From Desulfobacteraceae bacterium (GTDB lineage: Bacteria > Desulfobacterota > Desulfobacteria > Desulfobacterales > Desulfosalsimonadaceae), in contig JAIPDT010000009.1 in the NCBI GenBank assembly GCA_021737545.1, positions 1 through 37,041 on the forward strand: a DNA stretch of 37,041 bases, in the 5' to 3' direction. The position numbers and the translations under genes were made by a program. Positions within the stretch are counted from its first letter, which is position 1, and each line of letters opens with the position of its first letter. Of the stretch, positions 36,927-37,041 are shown piece after piece. A model generated the notes under the pieces. It was given only the letters and a program-made list of their open reading frames with translations, was not told the origin of the DNA and searched no databases.

Positions 36927-37041
36927 ATACTTTCGGCACCGAAGAGTCAGGGAAAACAGAAACAGCAGGCCGGATCGTCTTCCCGGATACTCCGCTTGAC
37001 TTGGTGATTGCCGGGGCCGGCACGGGCGGGCACCTGTTTCC
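36923..37041 (+). CDS. murG: UDP-GlcNAc--lipid I N-acetylglucosaminyltransferase MurG (truncated by window edge)
   Basis: MNTFGTEESGKTETAGRIVFPDTPLDLVIAGAGTGGHLF: MurG signature G-GTGGHLFP; ATGA overlap with ftsW. Confidence 0.9.
   Translation, partial: MNTFGTEESGKTETAGRIVFPDTPLDLVIAGAGTGGHLF

Noticed and set aside
1-37041. CRISPR arrays, tRNA/rRNA genes, prophage or toxin-antitoxin/defence modules
   Set aside because: Looked for by eye; no regularly spaced repeats, no cloverleaf or rRNA signatures, and no recognisable phage or defence proteins. A tool scan (tRNAscan, Infernal) would be decisive for small RNAs.

Overview
The window looks like a Desulfobacterales-type deltaproteobacterial chromosome segment; this lineage call is an inference from gene content. 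It has three blocks. (1) About 0.7-23.3 kb is a nearly all-minus-strand catabolic region: a truncated TRAP DctP gene, a four-subunit 2-oxoacid:ferredoxin oxidoreductase, two AMP-dependent acyl-CoA ligases, a HAD-ECH fusion, a thiolase, an acyl-CoA dehydrogenase, a PaaK-like ligase, a tungsten-type aldehyde:ferredoxin oxidoreductase, an aryl-alcohol-type Zn-ADH, a complete Liv-type ABC importer and a LuxR-family regulator. One exported double-rhodanese gene (plus strand) and an IS200 remnant interrupt it. (2) About 23.4-26.8 kb is a patchwork: an RND-exporter fragment, a eukaryote-type (pyruvoyl) S-adenosylmethionine decarboxylase, a 125-bp foldback element, a CGAT-rich palindrome and a beta-CASP metallo-beta-lactamase RNase. 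(3) About 26.8 kb to the end is a canonical dcw cluster (mraZ-rsmH-ftsL-ftsI-murE-murF-mraY-murD-ftsW-murG) with a clear three-repeat MraZ operator. The points most worth follow-up are the eukaryote-type AdoMetDC, a ~120-bp promoter/operator block duplicated 10.4 kb apart upstream of the acyl-CoA ligase and the LuxR gene, and a possible anaerobic aryl-alcohol/phenylpropanoid oxidation supercluster. All calls come from reading the sequence; no database search was run.
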